From: CAZFER01 sp964517495
GTDB taxonomy: Bacteria; Hinthialibacterota; Hinthialibacteria; Hinthialibacterales; Hinthialibacteraceae
Direction: 5' to 3'
NCBI GenBank assembly: GCA_964517495.1
Contig: CAZFER010000030.1
Coordinates: 1-64,000 of the forward strand
Length of the DNA stretch: 64,000 nt
Shown: positions 43,620 through 53,431 of the stretch, one piece after another
Layout: each line of letters starts with the position of its first letter
Numbering within the stretch: position 1 is the first letter of the stretch
Program-made: the position numbers and the translations under genes
The notes under the pieces: model-generated
Told to the model about the DNA's origin: nothing
What the model saw: only the letters and a program-made list of their open reading frames with translations
The model's database searches: none

Positions 43620-45905
43620 ATGTACTCACGTTACATTAAAACAATTTGCTTGTCCATTTTAACAGTTTTTGTGTCGAATGTGATTCAGCTGCCTGGCTGG
43701 GGCCAAAAGCGTATTCATGCCGGAACCTTCAAGCAGGATGTACGATCTGATGTCAAATCTCCGGATGATAAGCAAATTGATTTTATTGCAGTGACTGAGG
43801 GTGGAACATTATTCGCTGCATCAAAACAACAAATTTACACCTATCAGGATCAGGAATGGAATGAACTGGATTGCCCCTATGACGATCCTATCACAGCCAT
43901 AGCCTGTGATAACAACAGCGTTTGGATAACCAAGAGGCAATCGCTTTTACACTACCAAACCGATGGAAACGAATTCATTACGATAGATTTTCCAAGCATT
44001 AATCAATTGGAAGTTTCCAATCAAGGTGTTCTGCTTTATTCAAGTAAAGGTGTTCATCAAATCAAAGATAATCAGATCAATTTAATAGAGATACCATCTT
44101 CTCTACCGATTGAGGAGATTGAAACGATATTGATCTCAAAAGATGGTAGTCAGTTTGCGGTTTTTGGTGGAGGGAATCTGTATATTAAAGGACAAAATAA
44201 CGGTTGGAGCATAATAAAACCAAGGGATGATAAACATCGTTGGAGTTTTCAAAATAGTGAGGTCTATTTCGATTTTGATAGGGCTGGAAACCTATGGTTT
44301 GCCATGCAGCAAGGAGTTGGCTTTTATCAGCCAGACTCAGGGAAATGGAAGCTATTCAGCGGTGAGGATGGTCTGCCTTACAATCAATTCAGCTGTATAC
44401 ATGGTGGACAAGATGGAAGCATTTGGTTTGGAACGGATAAAGGGGCTATTCGCTACGAGAATGGCGAATGGGCGTACCGGTACGGCCGGAGATGGCTGTT
44501 TGCTGGACGTGAAGGAAATACCGTTTTAAACATCGCCGTTGATGGGGATGGAAATGCGTGGATACTCACCGAGGGGGGACTCGGGTTAATCGAACGGAGA
44601 TCGATGACACTGGATGAAAAAGCACAGGTGTTTGAGCGAATTACCAATGAACGGCATGTACGCTATGGCTATGTAAGTTCGTCGGTGTTTCAAACACCTG
44701 GTGATCCAAATACCGTTATCTTGACAGATAGCGATAATGATGGGCTGTGGACAGCAATGTATGGTGCGGCTGAATGTTTTCGCTATGCGGTGACTAAAGA
44801 TCCCGAAGCCAAGCGGCTGGCCAAACGTAGTTTTGAAGCGCTCAAGTTTCTGGTGGAGGTGACGGATATCCCCGGTTTCCCGGCACGTAGTATTCTACCA
44901 ACCAGCGGACCAGATCCCAATGCTGAACGTTATACACCTGAAAAAGATCGTCAACGCCGGGAAACACGTGACCCCCTTTGGAAAATCATCTCACCCCGCT
45001 GGCCAAAGAGCGAGGATGGCAAATGGTATTGGAAATGCGACACCAGTTCTGATGAAACCGATGGTCATTACTTTTTTTATGCCCTCTATCATGATTTAGT
45101 GGCAGAGACAAAAGAAGAAAAAGCCGAAGTGGTAGAAGTCGTTCGTGCCATCACAGATCATTTTATGCGGAACAGCTATCGTCTTATTGATCATGATGGC
45201 AAACCCACCCGCTGGGCGATCTTCAATCCGGAGAATTTGAATTTTAACCATCATTGGTGGGAAGAACGTGGACTGAATTCCCTTTCTATATTGAGTTACC
45301 TTAAAACGGCGGAATATATGACAGGTGATGAAAAGTATGATCAAGCGGCAGAGGAATTGATCCGGAAACATGGTTATGCCCAAAACACCATACTTACCAA
45401 GATTACTTTTCCCAAGGAAAGCATCAACCATTCGGATGATGAAATGGCCTTTATGTGTTTTTATAATCTCCTGAAGTATGAGGATGATCCTCAACGGCGA
45501 TATTATTATCTCACAGGCTTAGAACGTTCGTGGGAATTTGAAGCGCCCGAGCGAAGTCCTCTATTTAATTTCATCTATGGGGCTGTGGGGGAAACCGATC
45601 GATTTGGTTTAGCTGACGGAGTGGACACATTAAAAGGAATGGCGCTCGATCTAATTGACTGGCGGATGGAGAACAGTCATCGCTTGGATCTGATTAACAC
45701 GGTTAAACAGAGCAGCTCTTATCCTGAGCGTGTGATTGCATCGGGTGGAGGGGTGTTGCCTATTGAGGAACGGCCCTTTTTGCGTTGGAATAATAATCCA
45801 TACACATTGGATGGAGGAAATGGAGGGCGTACTGAACAGGATGGTGCGTTGTATTTATTACCCTATTGGATGGGGCGTTATCATGAATTTATAACAGTAG
45901 ATTGA
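43620..45905 (+). CDS. Secreted propeller plus alpha/alpha-toroid protein
   Basis: 761 residues from ATG 43620 (GGAG 9 nt upstream; ATG 43602 also in frame). Signal peptide ends near LPGWGQ. Residues ~30-330 form a two-component-regulator-type propeller with blades such as GNLWFAMQQGVGFYQPDSG and GSIWFGTDKGAIRYENGEW. Residues ~370-760 are helical, with LTDSDNDGLWTAMYGAAECF and FHHWWEERG-like segments that resemble an (alpha/alpha) toroid glycan-binding or lyase-type domain. No regulator domain is attached, so it is unlikely to be a sensor kinase; a carbohydrate-active function is more plausible. It converges on the histidine kinase gene, overlapping by 25 nt. Confidence 0.7.
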   Translation: MYSRYIKTICLSILTVFVSNVIQLPGWGQKRIHAGTFKQDVRSDVKSPDDKQIDFIAVTEGGTLFAASKQQIYTYQDQEWNELDCPYDDPITAIACDNNSVWITKRQSLLHYQTDGNEFITIDFPSINQLEVSNQGVLLYSSKGVHQIKDNQINLIEIPSSLPIEEIETILISKDGSQFAVFGGGNLYIKGQNNGWSIIKPRDDKHRWSFQNSEVYFDFDRAGNLWFAMQQGVGFYQPDSGKWKLFSGEDGLPYNQFSCIHGGQDGSIWFGTDKGAIRYENGEWAYRYGRRWLFAGREGNTVLNIAVDGDGNAWILTEGGLGLIERRSMTLDEKAQVFERITNERHVRYGYVSSSVFQTPGDPNTVILTDSDNDGLWTAMYGAAECFRYAVTKDPEAKRLAKRSFEALKFLVEVTDIPGFPARSILPTSGPDPNAERYTPEKDRQRRETRDPLWKIISPRWPKSEDGKWYWKCDTSSDETDGHYFFYALYHDLVAETKEEKAEVVEVVRAITDHFMRNSYRLIDHDGKPTRWAIFNPENLNFNHHWWEERGLNSLSILSYLKTAEYMTGDEKYDQAAEELIRKHGYAQNTILTKITFPKESINHSDDEMAFMCFYNLLKYEDDPQRRYYYLTGLERSWEFEAPERSPLFNFIYGAVGETDRFGLADGVDTLKGMALDLIDWRMENSHRLDLINTVKQSSSYPERVIASGGGVLPIEERPFLRWNNNPYTLDGGNGGRTEQDGALYLLPYWMGRYHEFITVD

Positions 45906-47080
45906 TTATCTGTTAATTTTGCTGTTTTGTCTTTGATAATGGGTAAGTTAAGGTGGAATGTTGATCCTTCGCCGGGTTGGCTTTCGACGGTGATTGAACC
46001 ATCATGCATTTCGACCAATTCTTTGGCAATAGAAAGGCCAAGGCCGCTGCCTTTGGCCATTTGTTGGGAATGATTAGTGCGATAAAATCGTTCCCATATT
46101 TTTTTGCAGTCTTCTTTACTCATTCCAATGCCAGTGTCTTTGACGCTTAAGGATAAATGATCGTTGTCAGAAACCAAACGGATTTCCACCTGACCGCCTT
46201 CTGGTGTGTATTTGATGGCGTTATTGATCAGTTCACCGATCACACGTTCAATTTTGTTCATGTCAGCATGAACATAGCCATCGCATGGGGTGCCATTGAC
46301 AAGTAAATTGATTTTTTTCTTATCGGCAGCGGCCATGTGTTCTTGCAGGCTGCGCTCAACCAAACCTTTTAATTGCAAGGGTTGCCGCTCCAATGTAACT
46401 CGTCCGGTTTCTATTCGATTAAGGTCAAGCACGTCATTGATTAGATCAGTAAGGCGGTCGACTGATTTGGTGGCACGGTTCAGGATGCGTTTTTGCCGGT
46501 CATTTAAATCTCCCGCAATTCCAAGAGATAAGTTATCCAAACTACCCTTAATAGCCGTTAAGGGGGTACGTAAATCGTGGGAAGCTTGGGAAACAAATGA
46601 GGATTTCATTTTGTCCAGTTCCAACAGTTCTTCATTGGCTTTTTGCAGTTTTTGGTTTGCGCGCTGAAGTTCGAGGGTTCGTTCCTCCACCCGTTTTTCC
46701 AATTCCACGGTCAGTGATTCCAAATCACGAATTTTGTGAGGGTATTTAAGAATGGCCATCATCACCACACGAATACATTCCAAAAAGCAGAGGTTACAAT
46801 AAATGATGATGATATAGGGTATCGGAAAATAAACATTCAAAATGCTTAATGTCACACCCGTGATGAGAACAAGCCAAAAAAAGCGGGGTTGTTTGGTGTA
46901 ATAAATCGTATAGAAAAAGCGGACGACAAGGATGGCGATCAAAGCCAAAGCAGAGAAAATTTCAAAATAAATACTGATAACGGCTATGACAAACAGAAGA
47001 AATACATTCTTATTGCTCTCGATTATCTGGTCGAGGGTACTCATCAAGGTTATGGATGTCCGGTTTTTGTTCATTGTCAT
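45881..47080 (-). CDS. Membrane sensor histidine kinase
   Basis: 399 residues. Four or so N-terminal transmembrane segments (25-55, 68-105) without a large periplasmic sensor, then a coiled-coil (~115-160). H-box SHDLRTPLT with His168; N-box ELINNAIKYTPEG with Asn287; G1 DTGIGM (315-320); G2 GSGLGLS (344-350). It presumably senses a membrane or internal signal. Its ATG overlaps the stop of the upstream NagA-like gene (ATGA), so the two are translationally coupled. No response regulator is adjacent; the nearest is at 36.3 kb and is of a different class. Confidence 0.93.
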   Translation of the reverse strand: MTMNKNRTSITLMSTLDQIIESNKNVFLLFVIAVISIYFEIFSALALIAILVVRFFYTIYYTKQPRFFWLVLITGVTLSILNVYFPIPYIIIIYCNLCFLECIRVVMMAILKYPHKIRDLESLTVELEKRVEERTLELQRANQKLQKANEELLELDKMKSSFVSQASHDLRTPLTAIKGSLDNLSLGIAGDLNDRQKRILNRATKSVDRLTDLINDVLDLNRIETGRVTLERQPLQLKGLVERSLQEHMAAADKKKINLLVNGTPCDGYVHADMNKIERVIGELINNAIKYTPEGGQVEIRLVSDNDHLSLSVKDTGIGMSKEDCKKIWERFYRTNHSQQMAKGSGLGLSIAKELVEMHDGSITVESQPGEGSTFHLNLPIIKDKTAKLTDNQSTVINS

Positions 47081-48417
47081 TTTGAATTCTCAAAAACCAT
47101 ATTACCATGAACCAGCACTTTCGTAATGCCGAAATGATATTCTTGATCCATCTTTGTTAAATTTCCAATGGTCAAATCGGCGTATTTCCCTGGTGTTATA
47201 CTACCTATTATATCGCTTTTTTCCTCCAGCATAGCCTGATGAGTTGCGCAGAGCCGTGCAGCTTTGATTATGGCTTCATCCAGCGTATGGGCCGAATGAT
47301 CAAACCAGTGGCCGCGTATATCTGCAGTAAATAATGAAACCAGGTTGGAAAAAGCCTTATCCATGGTTAATAAGCTGCCGCATAGCGTGTTGGGTGGAGC
47401 ATCGATCCTTGAGCCATCCTCTTCTTCATAGGCCACCGTTCGAAGATACGTGCCATTACCTGCTTTACGTGCGATGGTGGTTCCGATACGGAATTCCTCA
47501 TCCGGTAATTCTTCAGGCAAGGGGGAAATGGCATCTGTGACCGCGATAATTTTATCCAATCCCCAGCATTCTTCAGTGCGTTTAATAATATCCAGGACAT
47601 AGCGTTCATCGATATGGGCGCGGTCCAGGATCAATTCTTTGACGATAGGAATCGATAAAGCACCTTCAAACGCACCACCCCCGCCAAACGGTTTGAATGA
47701 TTGTCCGGTCGGTCCATTGGTATAATGAACCATATATTGCAGGCCACACTCTTCAAACGCACGGCGTAATAAATCTGCCGAAGGTTTTAAATGGCCTGAG
47801 CCAACCATTGAACCCAACTGGCGCGCATGTTGAATCGCATTCAAGGAGGGTTCTCCATAATCAGGAGCGATATTCATTAATCGAACCGCCCCAGTTTGAT
47901 ACAATCGATCAATGGCATCAATACAATGATCCCTCGTGGGAATTAAGCAATATTCCGCGGGTTGGGCACCACGGCACTCATCATTCAAAAAAGTACCTTC
48001 GATATTGATACCCAGTAATGAAGCTCCCACATGGCCATTTTGGGGATCGTCCATCCACTGTTTAGCGATTTGGCTATAATGTATCAAATGTTCAAGCGGG
48101 CCACCAAAGGTTGCCAGATACACACCGGTTACACCATACCGTGCAAACGCCTGGGTAACCTTACGAAATCTTGCTATTAATTCAGCATCATTCCACTCTG
48201 GGGCTGACAATTGACCGGTAATGTCATGCACATGCTGATCCCTGAAACCGGGGAGGATTAATGAATCCCCACAATCCCAAAAAGGGAGGCCGGAGGAAAT
48301 TGGTTCTTTTTGTATTTCTTCAATCATGCCATTTACTATTCGAAGATAATGATTTCTCAACACGTGTGATTCTGTAACTATATGGCCTTTTAAGACTATA
48401 CTATCTGAATGATTCAT
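47077..48417 (-). CDS. NagA-like amidohydrolase
   Basis: 446 residues, cytoplasmic. The amidohydrolase metal motif is LPGFRDQHVHD, then GINIEGTFL, VGSGHLKPS, VHYTNGPTG, AVTDAISP and ITPGKYADL. This sequence of motifs follows N-acetylglucosamine-6-phosphate deacetylase but diverges at several points (HVHD instead of HVHGG, VHYTNGPTG instead of THLFNAM), so the substrate may be another N-acyl amino sugar. The second NagA at 58 kb matches the canonical motifs better. Coupled by a 4-nt overlap to the histidine kinase downstream. Confidence 0.75.
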   Translation of the reverse strand: MNHSDSIVLKGHIVTESHVLRNHYLRIVNGMIEEIQKEPISSGLPFWDCGDSLILPGFRDQHVHDITGQLSAPEWNDAELIARFRKVTQAFARYGVTGVYLATFGGPLEHLIHYSQIAKQWMDDPQNGHVGASLLGINIEGTFLNDECRGAQPAEYCLIPTRDHCIDAIDRLYQTGAVRLMNIAPDYGEPSLNAIQHARQLGSMVGSGHLKPSADLLRRAFEECGLQYMVHYTNGPTGQSFKPFGGGGAFEGALSIPIVKELILDRAHIDERYVLDIIKRTEECWGLDKIIAVTDAISPLPEELPDEEFRIGTTIARKAGNGTYLRTVAYEEEDGSRIDAPPNTLCGSLLTMDKAFSNLVSLFTADIRGHWFDHSAHTLDEAIIKAARLCATHQAMLEEKSDIIGSITPGKYADLTIGNLTKMDQEYHFGITKVLVHGNMVFENSK

Positions 48418-48582
48418 ATGATTTCAAACCACCACTTGAAGATTTATTCACAATATTTTATAAGTAACGTTTTGTTCAAAGAGGTTTATTTACCTTAAGA
48501 TTAGTCGGTTTTTAATGGTTATGAATGGGCGTGCCATTCGTAATAGTGTTATGGTCAATCCAGGAGGGGAGAATTTGCAGGT

Positions 48583-50316
48583 ATGGTATCCAAATCTCGG
48601 CCAGGTTTATTCGAGCGATTGTGGCGGGCACGCCCTCGTTTGTTTAATAATCCCGTTGTTCTGCGTGAATTGGTGGAACGGTTGCGGAAGAATAGTTCGT
48701 TTGTTTATTTGTTATTGTTTCTATTTTTTTGTATGTGGATACCGATTACCATGTGGTATGAGTATCACAACAGCAGTTCGTTACTTCAGTGGGAACGTTT
48801 ATCCCGTGATATGTTTTTTACGCTCAACATTATCGTAGGCATATCTGTATTGATGCTGGTGCCATTAATTAGTGCAACAAGTATAAATTTGGAATATGAG
48901 CGAAAGTCATGGGAATTATTAGCCACGACGCCACTGAGCCTTGCGAGTATTATCTTAGGTAAATTTTCTTCATCGATATTTTTCATTTGGTTATTTTTGA
49001 TGTCGCTCATTCCGATCTACAGCCTATGTATGACTATTGGTGGTGTTTCACCAAATGAAATTGCATTTATTTTGTTGGTCATAACAGAAATGGTCATTAT
49101 TTCGGGTTTATTTGGTTTATATTGTTCAATCAAATTCAAGCGCACGGTGCAAGCAATATCGATGACTTATTTCCTTACGGGATTCTATGCTATTGGTTAT
49201 TTAATTATTTTTGTGTTTCTTACGCCTCGGAATCCCAATTTTTTGATTTATGGTTCTCCCTTTATTATTTCCATCGTTTTCTTTTTAAATGATCCGATGC
49301 CTGTACGGGGATTTTTTGAGAATGTGGATCCCTATCTGATTCATTTTTCATTTGGATTTGTGGTGGCAACAATCGCCCTTTATTTGTGCATACGAGCATT
49401 GTCACGAAAAGCGGATGATCAACCTCGACGAACCATGAGTTCCAAATTTAACAAAGCGTTCAAACGAAATCGCTCATCTCCTTCAATGAAGCGTTCGCGA
49501 GCGATCAGTTTTTTATTGAAAGCCAAAAATCCAGTGGTATGGAAAGAATTACGCGAGAGTTTCAGCCAGAATGATCTGCGAGTCTTTTTTAGTCTTGCCC
49601 TGCTTTTCTTCACCAATATTGCTCTGACCCTGTTCCTGATGAAAGTGAGTAATGGCCGGATGCGGATGCATGAGTGGAGTTACTTTATTGCTGGATTTTC
49701 CACCCTTGTGATCCCTTGCATCATTTTGCCGGTTGCCTCCAATTGTATTCGTTATGAATTTGACCGGGAAACCTGGACCATGCTGCGGACCACAACACTC
49801 AGCACCAGCCAAATTCTGACAGGTAAATTGGTGGCTACCATACGAGTGTTTTTTATACGTTTTTGGGCCTTTTATGGCTTGTTTTTTGTGGTTTTTCTGC
49901 TCAATCCACCGCAACAGTATATCAAGTTGGATTTCCTGATTGGAACTTTGCTCTTAAATCATATGGCCGCCTTGTTTTATATTTGCATGGGGGTTATGTT
50001 CTCCACCCTTTTCCGAAAAACCGTAACAGCCTATGCCATGTCGTTTGCGGTAACCATATTTATATTTATCGGAATTCCTATCCTATTTGAAATGATGCGT
50101 GAGCTTTTTAGATTAAGAATAGATTATAGAGATACACAAAATATGTATTCCATTTTTTCTCCATTATTTATGGTCATTGCCTATGCTGACCGATCCGCTT
50201 TTCGCAACTCATTTCTGGATTGTGCAATTGTTCAATGTGGATGGATGTTTTTTACCTCGATACTATTCTATACAATAAGTTGGATGCGTTTAAACTATTG
50301 GCAACCGCAGGAGTGA
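48583..50316 (+). CDS. Two-half ABC-2 type permease without local ATPase
   Basis: 577 residues; AGGAGGGGAG lies upstream of ATG 48583. Two similar halves of about six transmembrane helices each: ERKSWELLATTPLSLASIILGKFSS in the first is matched by DRETWTMLRTTTLSTSQILTGKLVA in the second, the coupling helix after the same FNNPVVLREL/AKNPVVWKEL opening. It is thus a tandem duplication of an ABC-2 permease, which could form the full channel as one chain. No ATPase gene is adjacent. The next gene, a pseudopilin, starts 4 bp after its stop. Confidence 0.85.
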   Translation: MVSKSRPGLFERLWRARPRLFNNPVVLRELVERLRKNSSFVYLLLFLFFCMWIPITMWYEYHNSSSLLQWERLSRDMFFTLNIIVGISVLMLVPLISATSINLEYERKSWELLATTPLSLASIILGKFSSSIFFIWLFLMSLIPIYSLCMTIGGVSPNEIAFILLVITEMVIISGLFGLYCSIKFKRTVQAISMTYFLTGFYAIGYLIIFVFLTPRNPNFLIYGSPFIISIVFFLNDPMPVRGFFENVDPYLIHFSFGFVVATIALYLCIRALSRKADDQPRRTMSSKFNKAFKRNRSSPSMKRSRAISFLLKAKNPVVWKELRESFSQNDLRVFFSLALLFFTNIALTLFLMKVSNGRMRMHEWSYFIAGFSTLVIPCIILPVASNCIRYEFDRETWTMLRTTTLSTSQILTGKLVATIRVFFIRFWAFYGLFFVVFLLNPPQQYIKLDFLIGTLLLNHMAALFYICMGVMFSTLFRKTVTAYAMSFAVTIFIFIGIPILFEMMRELFRLRIDYRDTQNMYSIFSPLFMVIAYADRSAFRNSFLDCAIVQCGWMFFTSILFYTISWMRLNYWQPQE

Positions 50317-50320
50317 AAAC

Positions 50321-50962
50321 ATGAATGCATATACAAACCAACGCAGAGCCTTTACCCTCATTGAATTGTTAATTGTTGTCGCTATTATCGGTATCCTTGC
50401 CGCCATTGCCGTCCCTAATTTCATTAATGCCCAAACTCGTGCCCGTATTGCACGTGTGCACTCAGATATGCGCTCCATGGGCCAGGCCCAGGAAATGTAT
50501 TCATTGGATTGGAACACTTACACTGAAAATCATCATGATTCAGATGTTCCTCTTCATGCAGGGCTTTATCGTTTGACCACACCGGCTTCGTACATCGGCT
50601 CCCTGCCCCTGGATCCGTTTTATACCAATCCACAGGCTCAAGCTGATGCTTGGGGCCGGACTCAGGCGCACTATACATTCGGCTCTGAGCCTGACTGGGA
50701 TGCCAAATGGGACAGGGGAGGTAATAAAAATGGACCGGCGACTCGCTGGTTAATTGCCAGTGCCGGCCCAAGTTTTACCGATGACTCCAATCCGGTGTTT
50801 GAATACCCCGGTGTTCAGAATGTCATTTGGGATACACAGGGGCGATTTTCCGTACCCAGTTATTCAAGCGCCACGTTTCGCTACATGCGATATGATCCAT
50901 CCAATGGATTGACGAGTTTGGGTGATATTTTGCGCGCAAGTGATTATACACCACCCTCATAA
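50321..50962 (+). CDS. Type II secretion-type pseudopilin 2
   Basis: 213 residues; AGGAG is 7 nt before ATG 50321. The leader is NQRRAFTLIELLIVVAIIGI with Ala at the -1 position instead of Gly, and Glu5 retained. The mature N-helix continues LAAIAVPNFINAQTRARIARVHSD. The globular part ends with SNGLTSLGDILR, nearly the same closing motif as the other two. It is co-transcribed with the ABC-2 permease upstream (4 bp apart). Convergent with the FAD oxidoreductase gene. Confidence 0.85.
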   Translation: MNAYTNQRRAFTLIELLIVVAIIGILAAIAVPNFINAQTRARIARVHSDMRSMGQAQEMYSLDWNTYTENHHDSDVPLHAGLYRLTTPASYIGSLPLDPFYTNPQAQADAWGRTQAHYTFGSEPDWDAKWDRGGNKNGPATRWLIASAGPSFTDDSNPVFEYPGVQNVIWDTQGRFSVPSYSSATFRYMRYDPSNGLTSLGDILRASDYTPPS

Positions 50963-50979
50963 ATCATGTGCATCACTCA

Positions 50980-52437
50980 TTATTCAAAATAAACGCCATC
51001 CCGTTCAAGTGTATTTCGTAATTCGGTGTAGGCAATTTCACGGGTTCCGCAGTTATGTTTACAACAAAGTGCGGCGGCAGTACCAGAAGCCTGTCCTTGG
51101 CCCATTGAACAAACCGTGTTACGGGTTGACATATGGGCGCGATGATCGGATGTGATCAGCATTCCCGAAGCCAACAGGTTATCGATACCTTTCACCCGCA
51201 GTGCTCTATATGGGACGCCATAGGTTTGCCCATTCTTGATTTGCAAGCGGGGAGCCATGTCATGAAATCCATAAACCATCACGTCATCATCGAAATGGCG
51301 TGCGTCGATGACATCCTCGTGGGTGATATCGTAATCGCATTCGATTAAGCGGCCTCGGCGAATATTGAGCGAGGGGCTGGTGCGAGCAATAAAGGCTTTT
51401 TCACAACCCGGGATAAAACGGCGGAACAGATCAACAGCCTTAGCCTGCCGCTGGCGGAGGATTAACTCTGTTTTGGCGGCCTCATCGCGGTTGGTGGGGC
51501 TAACCGGCATCTTGATGTTCAATTTGATGAACATCAAGTAATCGTCGTGAACTGTGGTGGTGGTTGTTGACATGCCAATGGAACGAGCCGCTTTGCCGAA
51601 TTCATCCGGCAGTTTTACGGTGCTGCCACTAAGGCGCACAATTTGCCCATCCTGACCGCTGCGGATTCCTTCGCAATATTGAGTCAGTGCATCATTGGAT
51701 TTGAGAAAATTGTAATAGTTTTCCACATTCACATTGGCGAGGCCAATACTGTTACATACCGCGTAATCGTTCGGCTCAGTGTAATGTGCCCCGGCATGAG
51801 CGGATAGATCACCATAAGCGGTACAATCAACAAATGCCTTGGCAAAGACAGCCTCGCGTCCGGAGACGCTTTCTGTGATGACACCTTTAATGTGTGAACC
51901 ATCACAAATGGCGCCCACCAACAGCGTATTTACAGCAACAAAGACACCAGCCTCCTGCAACATTTCAAAGGTGACCAGCTTATACATTTCCGTATCAATA
52001 GAGGTGCACACGGAGTCATAGTTATAGCCTTTACTCATTTCAGCATGGCCAGAACAGGCTCCCACTTGCATCAAACGATCAATGATTTGCTGAGGAATAC
52101 CTTGCACAACCTGTCGCTTTTTGACACCCTCGAAGGCTTTCCAAAGGTTATAAAAGCTATGCAGAGCGGTTCCCCCTTCAACCACCGTACCACCGGGGTA
52201 GCCTTTCTTTTCGATGAGCATGGTGCTTACCCCCTGCCGGGCGGCGGCCAGTGCCGCAACTACGCCGGCAGTTCCGCCCCCTGCGATGACCACATCCACG
52301 TTACGAACGGGGAGTTTTTTTGCTGGTTCGGTGTAAAAATCTTCTGTCTTTTCAATGTTGTTTTGTTCTTCGGCGATGGCAACTTGCGATCCAATCCCCA
52401 AGGCGAGCATGCTTTTTGAGAAGTCCCGGCGTTTCAT
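50980..52437 (-). CDS. Tat-exported FAD-dependent oxidoreductase
   Basis: 485 residues from ATG 52437, with GTGGAGG just upstream; GTG 52449 would add four residues. The signal is MKRRDFSKSM then a short hydrophobic stretch. FAD site: VDVVIAGGGTAGVVAALAAARQG then LIEKKGYPGGTVVEGG. The C-terminal NLLASGMLITSDHRAHMSTR and CSMGQGQASGTAAALC motifs match FAD_oxidored-type enzymes, common beside Gfo/Idh/MocA and sugar isomerases. It probably dehydrogenates a sugar or glycoside in the periplasm. It follows the isomerase/epimerase gene by 31 bp in one operon. Confidence 0.85.
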   Translation of the reverse strand: MKRRDFSKSMLALGIGSQVAIAEEQNNIEKTEDFYTEPAKKLPVRNVDVVIAGGGTAGVVAALAAARQGVSTMLIEKKGYPGGTVVEGGTALHSFYNLWKAFEGVKKRQVVQGIPQQIIDRLMQVGACSGHAEMSKGYNYDSVCTSIDTEMYKLVTFEMLQEAGVFVAVNTLLVGAICDGSHIKGVITESVSGREAVFAKAFVDCTAYGDLSAHAGAHYTEPNDYAVCNSIGLANVNVENYYNFLKSNDALTQYCEGIRSGQDGQIVRLSGSTVKLPDEFGKAARSIGMSTTTTTVHDDYLMFIKLNIKMPVSPTNRDEAAKTELILRQRQAKAVDLFRRFIPGCEKAFIARTSPSLNIRRGRLIECDYDITHEDVIDARHFDDDVMVYGFHDMAPRLQIKNGQTYGVPYRALRVKGIDNLLASGMLITSDHRAHMSTRNTVCSMGQGQASGTAAALCCKHNCGTREIAYTELRNTLERDGVYFE

Positions 52438-52468
52438 GTTGTCCTCCACTAGGTTGATATATATGATT

Positions 52469-53431
52469 TTATGACTTGTTTCTTAATGCCTTGTTAACCG
52501 CTTCTTTCATTTTTGCCAGGCCGGTTTTAGCGACCTGAAGAGCATCCTGTTCCCAATAGGAGCGGTTAAATAATTCCAACGACAAAACTTTGCCTTTGCC
52601 GGTAGAATACAGACTTTGTAAGATTTGGTTCAAAGGCGCCACACCGTCGCCTGGATAAACGCGATGGCTGTCATTCGCTTTTTCTCGAGGCGGATCAGCG
52701 GGGTAGTCATTCATATGAAAGACTTGGATTGCTTTTGCACTTAATAATTGCAAACCGGTAAAATCAGAGCCGCCTTTATAAATGTGAAACACATCCGGCA
52801 ATAGGCAAGCATCGGGGTGACCGCTTTCGATAGCGACAAACATGGATTCACCCAATCGGTGCAAGTTTTTGGAAAATCCCCACACTTCAATTTGGGGGAT
52901 TACTCCCATTTTCTTTCCCAATTCCAATAACGCATGGTATCGTTCGGCTGCTTGGAGCAGATTCAAGCCAGGTTCATTGGTCGCTCCCGCAGGGGGGGCG
53001 GCAATGCGTTTACCACCGATCTGGGCCAGAATATCCATATCCCGTTTAGCGTCTTCGAATCCTTGGGTGCGTTGGGATTCGTCATCCACGATCCAGCGGG
53101 AAAAGGCGATCGCGCTTTCAACGGTTAAGCCTGCATCTTCGATCCGTTTACGTAAATCCATTAGTGAGCCGCCATCTTCAACATATTGTTGTATGGAGCG
53201 CACCCAGGGTTCGATGGCGTCATATCCGGCTTGTGCGGTAACCTCAATTTCTTTGACGATACCCAATTTCTGCCCACGGATGGTGCCGGTATTCAGGCAA
53301 TAATAAAAATCGGGAATATCGTTTCGGGGGGATGCTTTTGCGGTTTGTTTGGGAAGGAGAGTAAGAAAACTACCGGTAGAAATAGCTCCGGTAATTTTCA
53401 AGGCACGGCGTCGTGATAAGGTGTTATTCAT
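52469..53431 (-). CDS. Tat-exported sugar phosphate isomerase/epimerase-like protein
   Basis: 320 residues. The signal is LSRRRALKITGA followed by a hydrophobic stretch to TAKAS. The AP endonuclease-2-type TIM barrel shows GYDAIEPWV, PQIEVWGF, LLPDVFHIYKGG, VFHMNDYPADPP, HRVYPGDGVAPL and LSLELFN, supplying the usual Glu/Asp/His metal ligands. In related organisms such proteins act on 3-keto sugars or inositol-type intermediates made by oxidoreductases, which matches the FAD oxidoreductase downstream. The substrate is inferred only. Confidence 0.82.
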   Translation of the reverse strand: MNNTLSRRRALKITGAISTGSFLTLLPKQTAKASPRNDIPDFYYCLNTGTIRGQKLGIVKEIEVTAQAGYDAIEPWVRSIQQYVEDGGSLMDLRKRIEDAGLTVESAIAFSRWIVDDESQRTQGFEDAKRDMDILAQIGGKRIAAPPAGATNEPGLNLLQAAERYHALLELGKKMGVIPQIEVWGFSKNLHRLGESMFVAIESGHPDACLLPDVFHIYKGGSDFTGLQLLSAKAIQVFHMNDYPADPPREKANDSHRVYPGDGVAPLNQILQSLYSTGKGKVLSLELFNRSYWEQDALQVAKTGLAKMKEAVNKALRNKS

